From assembly GCA_017303355.1 (NCBI GenBank), contig JAFLCU010000002.1, positions 280,055 through 344,054 of the forward strand: DNA of 64,000 nucleotides. Reading direction: 5' to 3'. Of this stretch, positions 17,811 to 26,393 are shown in pieces. Origin of the DNA: Caulobacterales bacterium (GTDB taxonomy: Bacteria > Pseudomonadota > Alphaproteobacteria > Caulobacterales > Aquidulcibacteraceae). The notes under the pieces are model-generated. The model did not search any database and was not told where the DNA came from. It saw only the letters and a list, made by a program, of their open reading frames with translations. Position 1 is the stretch's first letter; each line of letters opens with the position of its first letter. Made by a program: the position numbers and the translations under genes.

Positions 17811-18537
17811 GTGCGGGCTTCGGATTGCGGCCAATGAATCCTACGCCCTTGATCCACATTTTGAGCGCTTCCCAATGAATTCCGGCGATCACCTTGATCG
17901 TCATGAGCGGATTGCCGAGCCACGCGCGCAGCAAATTGGCGTCGGTCAGTTCGCGCCGCCGGCCGGCGAATGACGCTGTCAGCGCGACCTCGTCGCCACG
18001 CCACACGATCATGGCGACGCTCACGTCATCCCCGGGCGGCCGGATGCGGAATTCGTAGCGCAAATCCATCTCAAGGAACGGCGAGACGAAGAATTGCTTG
18101 TCGCAGGATTGCGTCACGACACCATTATTCTCATGCGCTGGCAGCACATAAAAATGCCATTCGCCGAACGTGTTCGACACTTCGTGCACGACCGCGGTCA
18201 GCGCGCCGTCCTTGCGGTAGCAGAAATAGACGTTCAGCGGATTGAAGACGTAGTTGAAGAGGCGCGGGATCGTCAGCAGCACGATGCGTCCGTCACCCCA
18301 ATCAATGCCGCTGGCTTCCAGTTTCGCGGCGATCTGCGGCGGCAGCGGCGCGTCGATGCGAGCAACGTGATCGCGGTCATGGAATGAGAAGAGCGCAGGC
18401 CTGTTGTGCTTGAGTCGCTTGAGCGACAGCTGGGGCAAATCATCGAGGTCAATCGCCAGCATGAAGATGCTGTAGCGCAGCTGGTGCTTGCCTGGCCGAT
18501 TGTGCGCTACATGGCCGATATAGATACCGGAGTTCAC
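17791..18537 (-). CDS. DUF1365 domain protein of the singlet-oxygen regulon type
   Basis: 248 residues. Start MNSGIYIGHVAHNR and the core RLFNYVFNPLNVYFCY and VHEVSNTFGEWH are typical of DUF1365. The family is found with FAD amine oxidases and cyclopropane fatty acid synthases, and in Rhodobacter sphaeroides is part of the RpoE/ChrR response to singlet oxygen. The start codon is GTG 18537, overlapping the stop of the FAD gene (GTGA). Its 3' end overlaps the terminator of the convergent gene. Biochemical role unknown, probably lipid modification. Confidence 0.88.
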   Translation of the reverse strand: MNSGIYIGHVAHNRPGKHQLRYSIFMLAIDLDDLPQLSLKRLKHNRPALFSFHDRDHVARIDAPLPPQIAAKLEASGIDWGDGRIVLLTIPRLFNYVFNPLNVYFCYRKDGALTAVVHEVSNTFGEWHFYVLPAHENNGVVTQSCDKQFFVSPFLEMDLRYEFRIRPPGDDVSVAMIVWRGDEVALTASFAGRRRELTDANLLRAWLGNPLMTIKVIAGIHWEALKMWIKGVGFIGRNPKPAQKEAAA

Positions 18538-19877
18538 GCCGTAATCGCCGAGGGCTCGGGCAGATGGATGCGCCCGGATTCATCGTCAACGCTCCATGGC
18601 CGACGTACGCCGCCCAATTGCTCCGCCACGGCGAGCCCGGCCTGCAACCCGTCCTCATGAAAGCCTGCGCCGAAGTGCGCGCCGCAAAACCACGTGTTGC
18701 GCACGCCCTGCAACGACCAGAGTCGTTCTTGCGCCCGGATGGCGGCGGCGTTGAACAGCGGATGCTCGTATTCCGTTTCATAGAGCACGGTATCGGCGCG
18801 CGGCATGGTGCGCGGATTGAGCGTGAGGAAAATTTGCTCCTTGCTCTGGATGCCCTGCAGCTTGTTCATCCAATAGGAAACAACGCACCCGCCCTCGGGG
18901 TTCTCGCCTACATAATTCCAGCTTGACCATTGCGCGCGGCGTTTGGGCATCAAGCTCGCATCGGTGTGGAGCACCGCGCGATTTTTCGAATACGCGAATG
19001 CACCCAGGAGCATGTGTTCTTCGGATGACGCATCGTCCAGCATGGCGAGCGCGTCGTCGGCGTGCGTGGCGATCACCACGTGGTCGTAGCGTTGGGCTTC
19101 GCCGCTTGTGTCCCGTACCCACGCACCGGCGCCGTCGCGATGCACGGAGACAGCGCCAGCATTGAGGCGCATGCGGTCGGCGTATGCGGCCGTCAGCTTT
19201 TCAACGTAAGCGCGGCTGCCGCCTTCCACGGTTCGCCATTTGGGGCGGCCCTTGAGTTTGAGGAGGCCATGGTTCTCGAAGAAGCGCACGAACGCGCAAG
19301 CAGGGTAGTGATGGATTTCATTCATCGACGCGGACCAGATCGCCGCCGCCTGCGGCAGGAGATGGTCTTGCTGGAAGGCCTCACCATAGCCGCGCCGCCG
19401 CAGGTACTCGCCGAGGGAGATCATGTCGGCGCGCGTCTGTAGAATCTCCCCAGGCGCGCTGCGATAGAAGCGCAGCAGATCAAGCGTCATCGACCAGAAG
19501 CGCGGATTGATCAGATTGCGGCCGCCACACAGAAAGGCTGATGCGTCGTTCGACGAATATTCCATTGCGCCGCCATTGAGCGAGACGCCGAACGACATGT
19601 CCGAGGCTTTGGTCGCAACGTCCAGATGTTTGAAGAGTGCAATCAAATTGGGATAGGTGGCGTCGTTGAAAACGATGAAGCCCGTGTCCACAGGCGTTTC
19701 GCCGAGGCTGGTTTTCACCACCACGGTGTTGGAGTGACCGCCGAGGCGCGCGTTTTTCTCGTACATGGTCACATCATGGCGTTGACTGAGCAGCCACGCG
19801 GTGGACATTCCGGCTATGCCCGAGCCGATCACCGCTATATTTTGCCGCGGCGCGGCGTGCGTGGAGGTAAAAGCCAT
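18534..19877 (-). CDS. FAD-dependent amine oxidase-like oxidoreductase
   Basis: 447 residues from ATG 19877. AVIGSGIAGMSTAWLLS is the dinucleotide-binding motif, followed by YEKNARLGGHSNTV. The end WFCGAHFGAGFHEDGLQAG completes the FAD site. Proteins of this family sit next to DUF1365 and are ChrR/RpoE targets in other alphaproteobacteria, where they help form furan fatty acids or otherwise modify membrane lipids. It is divergent from the sigma factor gene. No copy of the TGATCC element was found reading toward this gene, so its promoter is unresolved. The track frame extends 13 codons further upstream without support. Confidence 0.9.
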   Translation of the reverse strand: MAFTSTHAAPRQNIAVIGSGIAGMSTAWLLSQRHDVTMYEKNARLGGHSNTVVVKTSLGETPVDTGFIVFNDATYPNLIALFKHLDVATKASDMSFGVSLNGGAMEYSSNDASAFLCGGRNLINPRFWSMTLDLLRFYRSAPGEILQTRADMISLGEYLRRRGYGEAFQQDHLLPQAAAIWSASMNEIHHYPACAFVRFFENHGLLKLKGRPKWRTVEGGSRAYVEKLTAAYADRMRLNAGAVSVHRDGAGAWVRDTSGEAQRYDHVVIATHADDALAMLDDASSEEHMLLGAFAYSKNRAVLHTDASLMPKRRAQWSSWNYVGENPEGGCVVSYWMNKLQGIQSKEQIFLTLNPRTMPRADTVLYETEYEHPLFNAAAIRAQERLWSLQGVRNTWFCGAHFGAGFHEDGLQAGLAVAEQLGGVRRPWSVDDESGRIHLPEPSAITA

Positions 19878-19949
19878 TCCGCAATCCTGTCCCAGCGCCC
19901 GCCGCCGGCTTTGCATTTGGTACGGCCCGCGCGTCGTCGCGGTTCAGTG

Positions 19950-19979
19950 TGATCCAGCATCGGCCCTGGCCCGTAACAG
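19950..19979 (+). promoter_or_regulatory. RpoE/ChrR-type (ECF11) promoter of the sigma factor operon
   Basis: TGATCC at 19950-19955, an 18-bp spacer, and TAACAG at 19974-19979. The R. sphaeroides RpoE consensus is TGATCC-N18-TAAGA as recalled, so spacing and the -35 match exactly. It reads toward the sigma gene and implies autoregulation. Confidence 0.75.
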
Positions 19980-19988
19980 GGCCGATGC
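19957..19988. promoter_or_regulatory. 12-bp perfect dyad over the -10 region
   Basis: GCATCGGCCCTG at 19957-19968 and CAGGGCCGATGC at 19977-19988 are perfect inverted repeats around an 8-bp spacer. The dyad covers the spacer and -10 element of the sigma promoter, so a bound protein would block it. No cognate regulator is known. Confidence 0.5.
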
Positions 19989-20056
19989 GTGCGCTAGAAC
20001 TGTCGGTGGGCTCGGTGAGCCATGGCCTTCGCGCGCGGCGGAGGCAGGCGGCTGAG

Positions 20057-20614
20057 ATGGAGCAATTCCATGACGCCACCGACGAAGCGTTGCTGCTGCG
20101 CATATCCAGCGGTGACCGCGTGGCGTTCGCGGCGCTGTTCGGGCGGTACGCCACCAAGGTGAAGGGCTATCTTATCCGTCTCGGCGCGCGCGGCGCGGCG
20201 GCTGAAGATTTGGCGCAGGACGTGATGGTTTCGATTTGGCGGCGGGCAGGATCGTTCGACGCAACCAAGGCTAAAGCCTCCACCTGGATATTCGTGGTCA
20301 CCCGCAACGCTTGGATCGACAGATTGCGGCGCGAGAAGGTTGAGCTTGCCTATCGCAAAACGCTGATCGAGGTCGATGAGAGCAGCGATGAACGCCCAGA
20401 TGACGCGAGCGAACGCGTCGAGACAGAAGCGCAGATGCAGGCGGCGATGGCGCTACTCTCCGAGGATCAAAAGCAGGTGGTGCGGCTCTCGTTCTTCGAG
20501 GATCGTCCACATTCCGAGATCGCCGAGCGACTGTCCTTGCCGCTCGGCACGGTGAAATCGCGGCTGCGGCTTGCGCTGGTCAAGCTGCGCGCGCATTGGG
20601 AGCAATTGCAGTGA
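20057..20614 (+). CDS. rpoE: ECF sigma factor, RpoE type paired with ChrR
   Basis: 185 residues with sigma-70 region 2 (AAEDLAQDVMVSIWRRAGSF, STWIFVVTRNAWIDRLRR) and region 4 (QVVRLSFFEDRPHSEIAE, GTVKSRLRLALVKLR). Group ECF11 sigma factors drive the singlet oxygen and photo-oxidative stress response. ATG 20057 was chosen because earlier in-frame starts (GTG 19949, ATG 19985) lie inside the promoter or at the likely transcription start. The stop overlaps the GTG of chrR. Expected targets include the divergent FAD/DUF1365 genes. Confidence 0.92.
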   Translation: MEQFHDATDEALLLRISSGDRVAFAALFGRYATKVKGYLIRLGARGAAAEDLAQDVMVSIWRRAGSFDATKAKASTWIFVVTRNAWIDRLRREKVELAYRKTLIEVDESSDERPDDASERVETEAQMQAAMALLSEDQKQVVRLSFFEDRPHSEIAERLSLPLGTVKSRLRLALVKLRAHWEQLQ

Positions 20615-21228
20615 GTGCGCAACACCATCCCTCGGCTGACATTCTTGCCGGCTACGCGGCCGGCGTGCTTGAGGCCGGATTTGGCCTCGTGGTGGGCGCG
20701 CATCTGGAAGGCTGCACGCAGTGCCGGGGGCATGTTGGCGCTTACGAGGCAATCTCTGGTGATGCGCTAGCCGATATCGCGGGCGCGGATGTTGAAGCTG
20801 ACGCGCTGGCGCGCGTGATGGCGCGCTTGGATGCGCCCACGCCGAGAGTTCCGCAAATCGATAACCGCCCCTTGCTCGATCGTTTGCCTTTGAAGCCGCG
20901 CAAATGGGTGGCGCCTGGCGTGTGGGTGGCGGGGGTGGAGACGCCGCACGCGCGCACCAACCGCGTCTATGTGTTGTCGGTCGCGCCGGGGATGCCTACG
21001 GCGCGGCACGAGCATTCGGGCGCGGAATTCTGCACCGTGCTGAAGGGCGCCTATCGCGATGAGCTGGGATTGTTCCGAGCCGGCGATTTCGCCGCCACCG
21101 ATCAAGATGTGAACCACCAGCCGGTGGTGCAGGGCGACGAGGCCTGCGTGTGCCTCTTCGCCACCGAGGGCCGGCTCTTGCCGCAAGGCCTGCTCGGCCG
21201 CCTCGCGTTTGCGTTCGCGGACGTCTGA
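20611..21228 (+). CDS. chrR: Zinc-binding anti-sigma factor ChrR
   Basis: 205 residues from GTG 20611. The anti-sigma domain zinc ligands fall at H6, H31, C35 and C38, identical in number to those of R. sphaeroides ChrR, which strongly supports this start. The C-terminal cupin carries H133, H135, E139 and H169 with the ChrR spacing (HxHxxxE, then 30 residues to His). ChrR binds RpoE and releases it when singlet oxygen is present. It overlaps the sigma gene by GTGA. Confidence 0.94.
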   Translation: MSAQHHPSADILAGYAAGVLEAGFGLVVGAHLEGCTQCRGHVGAYEAISGDALADIAGADVEADALARVMARLDAPTPRVPQIDNRPLLDRLPLKPRKWVAPGVWVAGVETPHARTNRVYVLSVAPGMPTARHEHSGAEFCTVLKGAYRDELGLFRAGDFAATDQDVNHQPVVQGDEACVCLFATEGRLLPQGLLGRLAFAFADV

Positions 21229-21304
21229 TTTCATCGCGGCGCCGTCGCGCTTGCACGTGACCTGAGGCATAGTCGCGCCGCTTCGATCAGGGCGGAGTGT
21301 GCGC

Positions 21305-22558
21305 ATGACCACGACATACGTATCCACGGCTACGCCAGCTCAAGCCGCGCGCACGCGCATCGCCCAGATCGATATGCTGCGCGGGCTCGTCATCGTGCTG
21401 ATGGCGCTCGATCACGTGCGGGACTATTTCCTTGGCGGGCCAGGCATGGCCGGGATTGGCAATCTGCTCGATCCGACCACGACAACGCCGGCGCTCTATG
21501 CGACGCGCTGGATCACGCATCTCTGCGCGCCCACGTTCGTCTTTCTCTCCGGCGTGTCGGCCTATCTGCAATTCGCCAACGGCAAGGCGACTTCCAACTT
21601 GTCGCGCTTTCTGTTCACGCGGGGCTTATGGCTGATCTTGCTTGAGATCACGGTGCTGAGCTTTGGCTGGTCGTTCGGCTTTCCGTACGCGTTTTTCCTG
21701 CAAGTGATCTGGGCGATTGGCTGGTGCATGCTGGCGCTCGCGGCGCTTGTTTGGCTGCCGCGCATCGCCGTTCTGGCGATTGGCGCAGCCATTACGCTCG
21801 GCCACAACCTGCTCGATCCGATCAATGCGGGCGAACTCACCGGCGCGGCGCGCTTGCTTTGGACCTTCCTGCACGATGGCGGGCCGCTTTTCATTGGCGA
21901 GCAGCCCATCGGCTTGTTCGCCTATCCCGTATTGCCGTGGATTGGTATCGCCGCACTCGGATATGGCTTTGGCGCGATCTTCACGGCGGAGGCCGCCAAA
22001 CGCGATCGCACATTGCTGCTGATTGGGCTTGGGTTTCTCGTCGCGTTCGCGCTGCTTCGCCTCACCATGATTTACGGCGACCCCGCGTTCCCAACTGGCC
22101 CCGAAGGCGTGTGGCGCGATTGGCGAGAGCAGGACTCGATCGGCGCGGCGATTATGGTCTTTCTCGACGTGCAGAAATATCCGCCATCGCTTCAGTTCAC
22201 GTTGGTGACGCTCGGCATCGTGCTGACGCTTTGGCCATTGCTGGCGCGATTGCCGCAACCCATCGCATCGGTGCTGAACACGTTCGGCGCGGTGCCGTTT
22301 TTCTTTTATGTGCTGCACATCTACCTGATCCACGCGCTGGCGATCGCGGTGAACGCGGCCGCCGGCAACGATCCGGCCGGCCTGTTCGATTACATGATCA
22401 ATGTATTCACGGCGCCGGAGAAGCTGAGCGGTCTCGGATTCGCATTGCCTTGGGTGTATCTCGCCTGGATCATTGTGCTGGCGTTGCTCTATCCACTGTG
22501 CCGCTATTGGCAGGGGGTGAAGGCCCGCCGTCGCGATTGGTGGCTTTCGTACCTCTAG
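21305..22558 (+). CDS. Membrane acyltransferase, heparan-alpha-glucosaminide N-acetyltransferase-like (DUF1624)
   Basis: 417 residues, roughly ten membrane segments. The opening QIDMLRGLVIVLMALDHVRDYF is the HGSNAT_cat/DUF1624 signature, with the conserved Asp-His. The family resembles acyltransferases that move acetyl groups across the membrane; bacterial substrates are mostly unknown. ATG 21305 is preferred over GTG 21299. The gene ends tail-to-tail with DUF2235, sharing CTAG as both stop codons. Confidence 0.85.
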   Translation: MTTTYVSTATPAQAARTRIAQIDMLRGLVIVLMALDHVRDYFLGGPGMAGIGNLLDPTTTTPALYATRWITHLCAPTFVFLSGVSAYLQFANGKATSNLSRFLFTRGLWLILLEITVLSFGWSFGFPYAFFLQVIWAIGWCMLALAALVWLPRIAVLAIGAAITLGHNLLDPINAGELTGAARLLWTFLHDGGPLFIGEQPIGLFAYPVLPWIGIAALGYGFGAIFTAEAAKRDRTLLLIGLGFLVAFALLRLTMIYGDPAFPTGPEGVWRDWREQDSIGAAIMVFLDVQKYPPSLQFTLVTLGIVLTLWPLLARLPQPIASVLNTFGAVPFFFYVLHIYLIHALAIAVNAAAGNDPAGLFDYMINVFTAPEKLSGLGFALPWVYLAWIIVLALLYPLCRYWQGVKARRRDWWLSYL

Positions 22559-23649
22559 GCCGCGCGTTGGGCGCGAAGCGAGCGCGCCACATCGTTCGCG
22601 AATGGCGCCATCGGCGCGGGGCGATAGCGTGCATTGCCGGCCCAGCGCAGCCGCGCGGTTTCGTGCAAATCCTCATAGCGCGCCAGCCCTTTGCGCCAGC
22701 GCGCGCCCATGGCGCTCAACAGCGAAAAGCCTTCGCGTGCGTTGAGCGGCGCGTTGATCGGGTCGATATCGGCGAGCGCGCTTGAGATCACGGAGCCCGG
22801 TTCGCGCGCCAGCATCAGCCCCGCTTGCTCGCCGCCTTCGAGCACCCAAAGCAGTGCGCAATTGGAGAGGCCGCGATTGGCCCCGCCGCCGACGCCGCCA
22901 TGATCGCCTGGAAACCAGGCCTGCGCCACGCGTGGCGGCGCACCCGGCGTATTAAACGCATCCACATTGCTCCACAGCGTCGGCGCGAACGCGGCGCGCC
23001 GCTCATCAATGGCCACGGCGTGGCGCGCGAATTCGACGGAACGCGACAGTGCTGTGTCGTGAAACTGGTATTGCTTGTTCAGGCCAAGCGAGATCGGCAG
23101 TACGCGCGGAATACCCAACGCGCCCACCGTGTCCCAGACGCCGAGATAACGGATGCGCAGATCGACCGGCGGCGCCGTGAAGGGCGCGGTTAGGCGCGGC
23201 CACGCGATCGCGTGCGCGCGGCGGAAGCGGTCCGCCTCGGCGCTATCGGCGCCGATATCGCGATGGCGGTAGAGTTCCAGCGCCGTGCGCGCTTTATCGA
23301 CATGCGCGCGCCGTAGAATGCCCACTTTGCGCAGCAGGCCAGCCAAGCTGCGCACGGTGTAAGCGCCGCGCGAAAAGCCGAACAGATAAAGCTGATCGCC
23401 CGGCTCGTAATTGAGGTTCAGGAAGGTCCAGGCCTCGAGCAAATTGTCGTCGAGGTCGGCGCCGGTCATGCCTTGCCATAGGCTCAATCCATCAACCGAA
23501 GCGCCCACGCCGGCGGAGTAAAACACGATCTGCGGGTGTCCAGCCGCATCGCGCGAGGCCACGGCTCGCGCCGTCAGCGCCACATTGGTGAGCGCCCCGC
23601 CATAGAGACGTTGCCACGTGCCGTCACAGCAAATGACGAGACGTTTCAT
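22555..23649 (-). CDS. DUF2235 alpha/beta hydrolase
   Basis: 364 residues. KRLVICCDGTWQ at the start, and GFSRGAYTVRSLAGLL containing the GxSxG nucleophile elbow, define DUF2235. Members include phospholipase-type effectors of type VI secretion (Tle1), but no VgrG or other T6SS gene is nearby, so a housekeeping hydrolase is more likely. It follows metW by 7 bp and seems to be the third gene of the metX-metW transcript. Confidence 0.87.
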   Translation of the reverse strand: MKRLVICCDGTWQRLYGGALTNVALTARAVASRDAAGHPQIVFYSAGVGASVDGLSLWQGMTGADLDDNLLEAWTFLNLNYEPGDQLYLFGFSRGAYTVRSLAGLLRKVGILRRAHVDKARTALELYRHRDIGADSAEADRFRRAHAIAWPRLTAPFTAPPVDLRIRYLGVWDTVGALGIPRVLPISLGLNKQYQFHDTALSRSVEFARHAVAIDERRAAFAPTLWSNVDAFNTPGAPPRVAQAWFPGDHGGVGGGANRGLSNCALLWVLEGGEQAGLMLAREPGSVISSALADIDPINAPLNAREGFSLLSAMGARWRKGLARYEDLHETARLRWAGNARYRPAPMAPFANDVARSLRAQRAA

Positions 23650-23656
23650 CGCCGGC

Positions 23657-24292
23657 TCACGGCGTCAGGATGAAGACGACTTCGTCCGCGAACCAATTGG
23701 CGCGCCACAGCACCTTGGCGAACGGCGCGCCCGGGCGGTTCTTGGAAATGGGCGTGGCGCGTTCGACATTGAGGCGCAGCGAGCGCGCGAGATCGACAAA
23801 GTCGCGCACGCTCATCGGATGCAGCACCTCGCGTCCGCGCCGCGCCTTGGCGATGCGCCCGCCGAACATCAACGCAAAACGTCCGGCCCAATGGCCGCTA
23901 TTGGCGATGGTGACGATAACGCGTTCGCCGATACGCGCGGCTTCGCGCAAGGCTGCTTCGGGATCGCGCAGGCGCTGCAGCGAGCGCGAGAACACGACGT
24001 AGTCAAAGCTGCCGCTTGGGAATGCGGCGAGGTCATTATCTGCGTTGCCCTGCACGATCGACAGGCCGCGCTTCACGCACGCGTGCACCTTGGCCGGATC
24101 AAGCTCAAGGCCGCGTGCGCGCGCGTCGCATTCGCGCACGAGCAGGGAAACGAGCGCGCCGTCGCCGCTGCCGATATCGAGCACGCGCGCACGCTCTTCA
24201 ACGAATTGCGCGATCACGTTGTGATCCGCGCGCGGGCTTAAGGGCGCGTCGAGATCGAGCGGCGCGGGGTGGACGAGTTCAAGCTGCGCCAT
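23657..24292 (-). CDS. metW: Methionine biosynthesis protein MetW
   Basis: 211 residues with a methyltransferase-like fold: ARVLDIGSGDGALVSLL near residue 36, then RGLELDPAKVHACVKRGL and VQGNADNDL, which are typical of MetW. MetW acts with MetX in homoserine acylation, probably as an activating partner; it lacks a proven methyl transfer. Its ATG overlaps the metX stop (TAATG), so the two are co-translated. Confidence 0.93.
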   Translation of the reverse strand: MAQLELVHPAPLDLDAPLSPRADHNVIAQFVEERARVLDIGSGDGALVSLLVRECDARARGLELDPAKVHACVKRGLSIVQGNADNDLAAFPSGSFDYVVFSRSLQRLRDPEAALREAARIGERVIVTIANSGHWAGRFALMFGGRIAKARRGREVLHPMSVRDFVDLARSLRLNVERATPISKNRPGAPFAKVLWRANWFADEVVFILTP

Positions 24293-25452
24293 TAGTCGGC
24301 CCCTCCGTGCAGGGCGAGGCCGCGCGCCGTTGCGGCCGCGTCGATGAAGCCGGTCAGCGCCGATTCAAAGGCAGGCTCCTCGCCCAAATACGCGTCGTGC
24401 CCGGCCTCCGTTTTGATCTCGACATAGGACGCCTCGGCGCCGGCCGCGATCAGCGCGCGGGCGATGGCGCGGCTTTCTTCAACGGGATAGCGCCAGTCGC
24501 TGGTGAACGCGAAGACGCCGTGGCGCGTTGCTTCGCCTTGGAAGGCGTTGGCAAGGCGGCCGCCGTAATCACTGGCGAGATCAAAGCCATCCATCGCACG
24601 CGAGAGGTACAGATAGGAGTTCGCGTCAAAGCGATCGACATGTGTGGCGCCGTGCGGACGTGGCGTATCCGCGCCATCAAGCGCGAATGCAAATCGCTCC
24701 TTCGAGCGCGCCTGATCGAACTTGGCGCGCACCTCGTCTTGCGACAAGCCCGTGATCGTGCTCGCCGCGCGCGCGACATTGGCGCCGCGGCTTGGGCGAA
24801 CCCCGTGCTGCACATAGCCGCCATTGCGCCACTCGGGATCGGCCATAATGGCTTGGCGGCCAAGTTCGGCGAAGGCGATGTTCTGCGCCGATTGGCGCGC
24901 CGCGGCCGCCACCGTCGCGCATGCGAACACGCGGCGCGGATAGGCGCTCGTCCAATTCAACGCCTGCATGCCGCCCATGCCGGGGCCGATGACGAGGAAG
25001 AGGCTCTCGATGCCGAGCGCTTCGATCAGCATGCTTTGCGCGCGCACCGTGTCGGCGATGCTGATCGGCGGAAAACGCAAGCCATAGGGTTGCCCATCCT
25101 GCGCCGGCGAGCCAGGGCCGGTGCTGCCCATCGAGCCGCCGAGCGTATTGGTGCAGATCACGAAGAAGCGGTTGGTGTCGATCGGCCGTCCGGGGCCGAC
25201 GATGCGCGGCCACCAGGCGGGGCGGCCCGTGATCGGATTTGGGCCGGCGACGAATTGGTCGCCCGTCAGCGAATGGCACACCAGCACCGCGTTGGTGTGG
25301 TCGGCGTTGAGCGCGCCATAGGTCTCGAACGCGATCGAGAGCGGCGCGAGCGTCTCGCCGCTGGACAATTGCAAAGCCGCCGTATTGTCGAACGAGAGGG
25401 CGCGCACGCCCCCCGCCGATTGCAGCTTCGTCGCTCCGCCTGCATGAATCAT
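24292..25452 (-). CDS. metX: Homoserine O-acyltransferase MetX
   Basis: 386 residues. This alpha/beta hydrolase-fold enzyme acylates homoserine with acetyl-CoA (or succinyl-CoA in some family members) in the first committed step of methionine synthesis. NALVCHSL-type region (NAVLVCHSLTGD), CTNTLGGSMGSTGP and the elbow VIGPGMGGMQALNW are present, with the catalytic Asp and His near the C-terminus (TSDWRYP; EAGHDAYLG). A TTTATAC-like -10 lies just before the ATG, leaving a very short leader. No SAM riboswitch was recognised in the 122-bp gap to the chorismate mutase gene. Confidence 0.94.
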   Translation of the reverse strand: MIHAGGATKLQSAGGVRALSFDNTAALQLSSGETLAPLSIAFETYGALNADHTNAVLVCHSLTGDQFVAGPNPITGRPAWWPRIVGPGRPIDTNRFFVICTNTLGGSMGSTGPGSPAQDGQPYGLRFPPISIADTVRAQSMLIEALGIESLFLVIGPGMGGMQALNWTSAYPRRVFACATVAAAARQSAQNIAFAELGRQAIMADPEWRNGGYVQHGVRPSRGANVARAASTITGLSQDEVRAKFDQARSKERFAFALDGADTPRPHGATHVDRFDANSYLYLSRAMDGFDLASDYGGRLANAFQGEATRHGVFAFTSDWRYPVEESRAIARALIAAGAEASYVEIKTEAGHDAYLGEEPAFESALTGFIDAAATARGLALHGGAD

Positions 25453-25574
25453 GGTCGACTGTATAAACTGCGTCGCCCGTTAAGCATCCCCCGGGAGAGC
25501 GCTCGCCTGTTGATGACGCGCCGCTGGCGCGCATTGTTGGCGGCGCGGCACAAAGGTCGCTATGGTCGCCCTGT

Positions 25575-26390
25575 ATGAATGACGCCACGCCCCCCGCCGG
25601 CGATCCCACGGAAGCGATCCGCCGCGAGATCGACCAGATCGATCACAACCTGCTCGCTCTGTTTGCGCAACGATTGCAGCAGGCGGAAAAGCTGACGGCG
25701 CTCAAGGCGCCGCAGCCCGGGCCGCCGATCCGGCCGGGCCGCGAAATCTCCATGCTGCGCAAGTTAATGGCGTCCGCGCCGGCGCCGCTGGAGCGCGAGC
25801 ACGTGCTGGAATTCTGGCGCGCGATCATCACGGCCGGTTTGCGCAAGCAGCGCGTTATCGATGTCGTGGTCGGCGGCGGGCGGGGCGATCCCACGCGCCT
25901 GTTCGATATCGCGCGCCGTCATTTCGGCGCCCGGACGCGCATTAAGGATGTTGGCGAACCCCAACTGGCGCTGCAGAAGGCGGCCGAGAGCCCGGAAAGC
26001 GTCGTTGCGGTGACGACATGGCTGTCAGCGCCGGGCGTCGGCGGCTGGTGGCCGGCTTTGACCGAACGCCGGTTCCACGGGCTCCACCTGATTGCGGGTT
26101 TGCCGCTGCTCAGCGGCGCCAACGAGGAGCCCGAGGCGGCGCTGTTCGCGGCGAGCGCCAACGAAGAGGCGGGCGGCGATATTTCGCTTTTGCTGGCGTT
26201 CGATCCGCACCATCGCTTGCAGCGTGCGCTGACCGAGCAAGGCTTGGTCGGCAAGGAGATCGCCCGCGCGGAGCCGCGTGTGCTGCTGCGCGTCGAAGGC
26301 TTCATGACGTTGGACGATCCGCGCGCCGCGGCGTTGATGCGCTCAGGGCTCGAGAGCGTGCGCGTGCTTGGTTCTTACGCGCGTATCTAA
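25575..26390 (+). CDS. Chorismate mutase with long C-terminal extension
   Basis: 271 residues. The first 90 or so are an AroQ-type helical mutase: AIRREIDQIDHNLLALFAQR, the basic segment with K and R, then LEREHVLEFWRAIITAGL. It converts chorismate to prephenate. The remaining 170-180 residues (VIDVVVGGGRGDPTRLF onward) look like a periplasmic-binding or dehydratase-type fold without the prephenate dehydratase motifs. Full-length pheA is elsewhere in the window (53735). It is followed after 3 bp by tyrC, so the pair makes prephenate and then commits it to tyrosine. Confidence 0.88.
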   Translation: MNDATPPAGDPTEAIRREIDQIDHNLLALFAQRLQQAEKLTALKAPQPGPPIRPGREISMLRKLMASAPAPLEREHVLEFWRAIITAGLRKQRVIDVVVGGGRGDPTRLFDIARRHFGARTRIKDVGEPQLALQKAAESPESVVAVTTWLSAPGVGGWWPALTERRFHGLHLIAGLPLLSGANEEPEAALFAASANEEAGGDISLLLAFDPHHRLQRALTEQGLVGKEIARAEPRVLLRVEGFMTLDDPRAAALMRSGLESVRVLGSYARI

Positions 26391-26393
26391 GCT

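Noticed and set aside
22555..23649. DUF2235 protein as a type VI secretion phospholipase effector
   Set aside because: No VgrG, PAAR, adaptor or immunity gene nearby; it sits in a metX-metW operon, so a housekeeping hydrolase is more likely.
25453..25574. Possible SAM-II riboswitch upstream of metX
   Set aside because: The gap has a short GC hairpin but none of the SAM-II pseudoknot sequence, and the likely promoter leaves almost no leader.
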